In this document: piece by piece, positions 60,560-64,000 of the stretch
How positions within the stretch are numbered: the stretch's first letter is position 1
Layout: each line of letters starts with the position of its first letter
Source: Nocardioides dokdonensis FR1436
Lineage (GTDB): Bacteria > Actinomycetota > Actinomycetes > Propionibacteriales > Nocardioidaceae
Assembly (NCBI RefSeq): GCF_001653335.1
Contig: NZ_CP015079.1
Coordinates: forward strand, 868,001 to 932,000
Length of the DNA: 64,000 bases
Direction of reading: 5' to 3'
Notes under the pieces: generated by a model
The model's database searches: none
The model's input: only the letters and a program-made list of their open reading frames with translations
Told to the model about the DNA's origin: nothing
Translations under genes and position numbers: made by a program

Positions 60560-61473
60560 CAGGACTCGCCGGTGAGCAGCTCGTAGGCCTCGATGTAGCG
60601 GCCCCGGGTGCGCTCGACGACCTCGGCGGGCAGCGGCGGCGGCGCCGCGCCCGTGGAGCGGTCCCAGCCGGACCCGGCCGACAGCGCCCAGTTGCGCACG
60701 ATCTGCTTGTCGTACGAGGGCTGGGTGCGCCCGGGCTGCCAGGCGTCGGCGGGCCAGAAGCGTGAGGAGTCCGGGGTGAGCACCTCGTCGCCGAGGACGA
60801 TCGTGCCCGCGGCGTGGCGGGCCCGCCCCTCGGAGCGCCCGAACTCGAGCTTGGTGTCGGCCAGGATGATGCCGCGCTCGCGAGCGAGGTCGTCGGCGCG
60901 GCGGTAGACGGCGAGGGTCAGCTCGCGCAGGTGGGCGGCGTCGTCCGCGCCGATGCGCTCCGCGACGGCGGCGTACGAGACGTTCTCGTCGTGCTCGCCG
61001 AGGTCGGCCTTGGTGGCGGGGGTGAACACCGGCTCCGGGAGCCGGCTGCCGTCGACGAGTCCGGCCGGCAGCGCGACGCCGCAGACCTCGCCGGTGGCGT
61101 CGTAGTCGAGCAGCCCCGATCCGGTGAGGTAGCCGCGGGCCACGCACTCGACGGGGAACATGTCGAGCCGCTCGCACACGACCGCACGGCCGCGGACCGC
61201 GGCGGGCACCTCGGTGGACAGCACGTGGTGCGGGACGAGGTCGGCGAGCTGCTCGAACCACCACAGCGACATCCGGGTCAGGATCTCGCCCTTGTCGGGG
61301 ATGGTCGTGTCGAGCACGAAGTCGAAGATCGAGAGCCGGTCGCTGGCCACGACCAGCAGCTGGCCGGCGTGCTCGCCGGACTCGACCTCGTACAGGTCAC
61401 GCACCTTGCCCGAGTGCAGGTGGCGCATGCCGTCGAGGGCGGGGGCGGGCGGGATGTTGAGGTCGGCGCTCAC
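60556..61473 (-). CDS. purC: Phosphoribosylaminoimidazole-succinocarboxamide synthase (PurC)
   Basis: SAICAR synthetase of 305 residues, joining CAIR and aspartate with ATP. HSGKVRDLYEV, VVASDRLSIFDFVLDTTIPDKGEILT, VECVARGYLTGSG, IILADTKLEFGR and DEVLTPDSSRFWP are typical. GTG 61473 is chosen because TACGCT (61485-61480) ends 6 nt before it with no ribosome binding site, i.e. leaderless. A GTG at 61497 would add 8 residues. Confidence 0.95.
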   Translation of the reverse strand: MSADLNIPPAPALDGMRHLHSGKVRDLYEVESGEHAGQLLVVASDRLSIFDFVLDTTIPDKGEILTRMSLWWFEQLADLVPHHVLSTEVPAAVRGRAVVCERLDMFPVECVARGYLTGSGLLDYDATGEVCGVALPAGLVDGSRLPEPVFTPATKADLGEHDENVSYAAVAERIGADDAAHLRELTLAVYRRADDLARERGIILADTKLEFGRSEGRARHAAGTIVLGDEVLTPDSSRFWPADAWQPGRTQPSYDKQIVRNWALSAGSGWDRSTGAAPPPLPAEVVERTRGRYIEAYELLTGESW

Positions 61474-61479
61474 GAGCTC

Positions 61480-61485
61480 AGCGTA
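61480..61485 (-). promoter_or_regulatory. Leaderless -10 (TACGCT) of purC
   Basis: TACGCT on the minus strand ends 6 nt before the chosen GTG of purC. Confidence 0.5.
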
Positions 61486-61504
61486 GGGCCGCGGCACGGA
61501 CGGC

Positions 61505-61548
61505 GACGGGGCCGGGCCGGGGGATCGCTCCCCCGGGCCGGCCCCGTC
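61505..61548 (-). terminator. Terminator after the M28 peptidase gene
   Basis: A 19-bp stem with one mismatch (61505-61523 with 61530-61548, arm GACGGGGCCGG and GGGGG) and a 6-nt loop separates the M28 gene from the purC promoter. Confidence 0.85.
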
Positions 61549-61572
61549 GGTCGTGCTGGGTGTGTCAGCCGC

Positions 61573-63255
61573 TCAGCGACGCAGGCCGTCCCGGTGGTCG
61601 TGCGCCGGGTGCAGCTCGGCGTTGCGAGCCGCCTTGTCCGCGGACTTGCGCTCCGCCTTCGTCAGCCGCGGGGCGGGCTCGGTCGAGCCCTCGCCGAGGC
61701 CCTCGGTGCTCACGGCGTACGTCGCGATCGCGTGGGCGATGGCGTCGGACATCTCGTCGATCGCGTCCATGCTGACGTTGTCGCGGTCGTCGCACTCGGC
61801 GTGGTAGCAGACGTCGTAGGCCACGCCGGCCTCGCCGCCGTAGATCTCCGCCTGCTCCTCGGTCTTGACGCCCTCGGCGCCGGTGAACAGACCACCGGAC
61901 GGGATGTCGACGCCCTCGGCGATGAACGGCCCGTAGTCGGAGCGACCGCTGAACGGGGTCGCCTCGGAGGCGAGGTCGACGCTGTCGAAGTAGTCGTTGA
62001 ACATCGCCTCGATGTCGTCGGAGCCGGCCGGGCCGACCGCGCCACCGCCCTCGGAGTTGTCGCCGTCGTAGACGAAGCGCACGTAGTTGGGCGAGCCGAC
62101 CATGTCGAAGTTGAGGTAGAGGGCGATCTCGTCGATCTCCTCCTGGCTCAGCTCACCGACGTAGTGCTCGGACCCGAGCAGGCCGAGCTCCTCTGCTCCC
62201 CACCAGGCGAAGCGCACCTGGTTCTCGAGCTTGCCCTTGCCCTTGTTGCCCTTGCCCTTCTTGCCCTTCTGCTTGTTCTTCTTGTCGAACTTGGCGAGCT
62301 TGACCGCGGTCTCGAGGATGCTGGCCGAGCCGGAGCCGTTGTCGTTGATGCCCGGGCCCTCGGTGACGCTGTCGAGGTGCGAGCCGGCCATCACGACGTT
62401 GTCCGGGTCGCCGCCTCGGGTCTCGGCGATGACGTTGTAGGTGTCGCGGAGCTCGGAGGTGGTGTCGGCGGTCATCGTGACCTCGGTGCCGGCCGGGTCG
62501 ATCAGGTCCTGACCCACGGCGAAGGAGCTGCCGAAGACCGGGATCTCGTAGCCGGGCGCTCCCAGGGTGCCGACGAAGGAGTCGGTGCGCCCCTCGACGC
62601 CGGAGTTGAAGACGATGACGCCGGCGGCGCCCGCCTCCTCGGCGTTGGACGCCTTCTGGCCGAACGCGCAGGTGCCGCGCTGGACCAGCGCGATCGAGCC
62701 CGCGGGGAAGGAAGCGAAGTCCTCGGCCTCGCAGCCGCTGGTGCTGGAGCCGTTCACGGTGCCGTCGGTGTCGACGGGGACGACCTCGGCGGTCACGTCA
62801 CCGGAACCCGAGTAGGTCATGGACGAGAAGTCGTCCGGCGAGGCGTACGTCGTCGCGTCGGGGGCGGTCTGGGCGAGCGTGGCCGGCGAGTTCTCCTCGT
62901 AGAAGGCGAACTCGAAGGTCTGCACCTCCGGCTTGTAGCCGGCCTTCTTCAGCGTCTTCACCACGTAGTCGCGGCTGGCGGCGTAGCCCGGGGTGCCCGA
63001 GGCACGGTTGCCGTCGTTCGCGTCGGCGATCTGCTGGAGCGCGTCGAGCCGCTCGCCGATGGCGCCCGGCTTGACCCGCTTGGTCAGCTGCTTGGACAGG
63101 TCGAAGCCCTTGGCCTTGCCGCGCTCGGCGGTGGTGGCGGCGGCGTCGGGGGCGGCGTCGTCAGCGCTGGCGTTGACCCCGCCGGCGACGAGGGCGACGG
63201 CGGTGGTGGCGGCCAGTGCCGAGACGGCGGCACGGGAGAGTGATCCGAGATGCAC
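61573..63255 (-). CDS. Secreted M28 family aminopeptidase
   Basis: Zinc peptidase of 560 residues, probably exported by an N-terminal signal (RAAVSALAATTAVALVAGGV). A PA domain (about 165-285; VALVQRGTC-like ALVQRGTCAFGQKASNAEEAG) is inserted before the M28 core: AGSHLDSVTEGPGINDNGSGS, WWGAEELGLLGSEHY (catalytic Glu) and NFDMVGSPN, with YHAECD supplying the last His. A Lys/Gly-rich insert (about 322-344, NKQKGKKGKGNKGKGK) is unusual. GTG start after GGAGGAA. Likely a secreted aminopeptidase for peptide scavenging. Confidence 0.93.
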   Translation of the reverse strand: MHLGSLSRAAVSALAATTAVALVAGGVNASADDAAPDAAATTAERGKAKGFDLSKQLTKRVKPGAIGERLDALQQIADANDGNRASGTPGYAASRDYVVKTLKKAGYKPEVQTFEFAFYEENSPATLAQTAPDATTYASPDDFSSMTYSGSGDVTAEVVPVDTDGTVNGSSTSGCEAEDFASFPAGSIALVQRGTCAFGQKASNAEEAGAAGVIVFNSGVEGRTDSFVGTLGAPGYEIPVFGSSFAVGQDLIDPAGTEVTMTADTTSELRDTYNVIAETRGGDPDNVVMAGSHLDSVTEGPGINDNGSGSASILETAVKLAKFDKKNKQKGKKGKGNKGKGKLENQVRFAWWGAEELGLLGSEHYVGELSQEEIDEIALYLNFDMVGSPNYVRFVYDGDNSEGGGAVGPAGSDDIEAMFNDYFDSVDLASEATPFSGRSDYGPFIAEGVDIPSGGLFTGAEGVKTEEQAEIYGGEAGVAYDVCYHAECDDRDNVSMDAIDEMSDAIAHAIATYAVSTEGLGEGSTEPAPRLTKAERKSADKAARNAELHPAHDHRDGLRR

Positions 63256-63378
63256 GTGTTCCTCCGAGGAGTCGGCCCGGCGTCCGGCTGATCCGGAGCG
63301 GGCGCGTCAGGTGGGCGTCACCCTAAACACGATGTGACCTGGGCCACAAGGGGTGGTCGGCAAATACCGACCGCACGG

Positions 63379-63978
63379 TCAGTCGTTCGTGGCGCGGGTC
63401 CGGCGGCGCCACGGCGGCGGCTGGCCCTGCAGGAACCACTGCATCTTGCGAGTCACCCACGGCAGGGCGAGATAGGTCATCACCGGGGTCATCACCAGCA
63501 CCGTGACCAGCACCCGCAACGCCAGCACCAGGTCGCCGACGTAGGCGCCCGCGCCCCAGTTGGCCACCAGGCTGAGGGGGTAGAAGACGAGGAAGATCGT
63601 CACCGCCTGCTTCCACCGCGGCGGGGGTGCCGGGTTGACCCGCAGGTCGCGCACGTCGCGGTTCGTGGGCTCGTCGAACCACCCCTCGATGCCCGTACGC
63701 CGCTCCACCCGCGAGTCGCGCACGCCCAGGCCGGTGGCCGCGTCGCGCCACCACTGCCGCTGGGGCGAGCCCTCCCAGTGGGCGAGCGCCTCGGCGTCGT
63801 CGAAGCGGTAGAGCATGTGCCACGTCTCGGAGTCGGCCTCCGGTCGCACCCAGCCGGCCCCCAGGAAGCCGGGGAACTGCTGGGCCAGCGACGTGCCCGC
63901 CTGGAGCCAGCTCACCATCTCGGCCTCCCGGCCGGGGTCGAGGTGCCGGGTGATGGACACGGTGACGGGGTTGCTCAT
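63379..63978 (-). CDS. Antibiotic biosynthesis monooxygenase (ABM) domain membrane protein
   Basis: Protein of 199 residues. N-terminal ABM domain (about 1-95; SITRHLDPGREAEMVSWLQAG; FLGAGWVRPEADSETWHMLYRFDDAEALAHW). Two membrane helices (about 125-145 and 150-173) and a basic tail follow (PPPWRRRTRATND). This ABM-plus-two-helix form is common in bacteria; its substrate is unknown. ATG start 22 bp before the window end. Confidence 0.9.
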   Translation of the reverse strand: MSNPVTVSITRHLDPGREAEMVSWLQAGTSLAQQFPGFLGAGWVRPEADSETWHMLYRFDDAEALAHWEGSPQRQWWRDAATGLGVRDSRVERRTGIEGWFDEPTNRDVRDLRVNPAPPPRWKQAVTIFLVFYPLSLVANWGAGAYVGDLVLALRVLVTVLVMTPVMTYLALPWVTRKMQWFLQGQPPPWRRRTRATND

Positions 63979-64000
63979 ACCCAGGATCGTCGCGGGCGAC

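Overview
The window is about 64 kb of very GC-rich chromosomal DNA (third codon positions almost all G or C) with frequent GTG starts, stop/start overlaps of the GTGA or ATGA type, and many leaderless promoters. Gene content (RNase J, DUF3073 next to purM, cory-CC-star/CstA, SCO6745-like protein, DUF3817, KstR-type operator) points to an actinobacterium, most likely Nocardioidaceae (Nocardioides-like). This is an inference from family content and cannot be proven without a database search. The window is mostly ordinary chromosome: three tRNA genes are present, with no phage, no insertion sequence with a transposase, and no CRISPR array.

Layout. 1-3.9 kb: end of RNase J, a divergent MarR/YceI pair with a shared operator-promoter, pirin, and a small GNAT. 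3.9-10.5 kb: fatty-acid/acyl-CoA genes (acyl-CoA dehydrogenase and 3-hydroxyacyl-CoA dehydrogenase, divergent from TetR), a proline-rich membrane protein, a PaaI thioesterase behind a KstR-like box, and NDH-2. 10.5-15.9 kb: anti-sigma-like ATPase behind a sigma-B-like promoter, two-subunit fluoride channel, a zincin, a formylglycine-generating enzyme, tRNA-Asp, tRNA-Glu, an SDR/SnoaL pair and tRNA-Phe. 16-23 kb: CstA with a CC-ending small protein and an ArsA/Get3-like ATPase, an FAD amino-acid oxidoreductase, and two CNNM/CBS proteins. 23-27.4 kb: the most unusual locus, an internally duplicated Ala/Asn-rich protein followed by a PqqD-like/M50 membrane metalloprotease with CxxC pairs and a low-complexity tail, plus small membrane proteins.

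27.5-44.6 kb: a large hybrid histidine kinase, a predicted beta-propeller protein, valine/leucine dehydrogenase, an AbiEi/PD-(D/E)XK-like gene bracketed by inverted palindromic repeats, DUF3073-purM-purF, two tandem GAF histidine kinases, and an exported molybdenum hydroxylase pair. 44.7-64 kb: M20 peptidase, phospholipase D-like protein, a divergent SCP2/SCO6745 pair separated by a 12-bp tandem repeat, an Fpg/Nei glycosylase, a lipoprotein hydrolase, ArfB, DHFR-like protein, purL, a DUF1906 cell-wall protein, purQ-purS, a stress protein, an acyl-CoA ligase, purC, a secreted M28 peptidase and an ABM-domain membrane protein.

How parts work together. Six genes of IMP synthesis (purF, purM, purL, purQ, purS, purC) are scattered through the second half, and purF, purL and purC each appear to start from a leaderless transcript. 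The acyl-CoA genes (dehydrogenases, thioesterase, ligase, SCP2) suggest active lipid or steroid-type catabolism. Several intergenic regions carry short repeat families (22-bp units at 3.7-3.9 kb, 51 kb and 58 kb; palindromes at 33.6/34.8 kb and 46.1 kb) that are not part of any gene.
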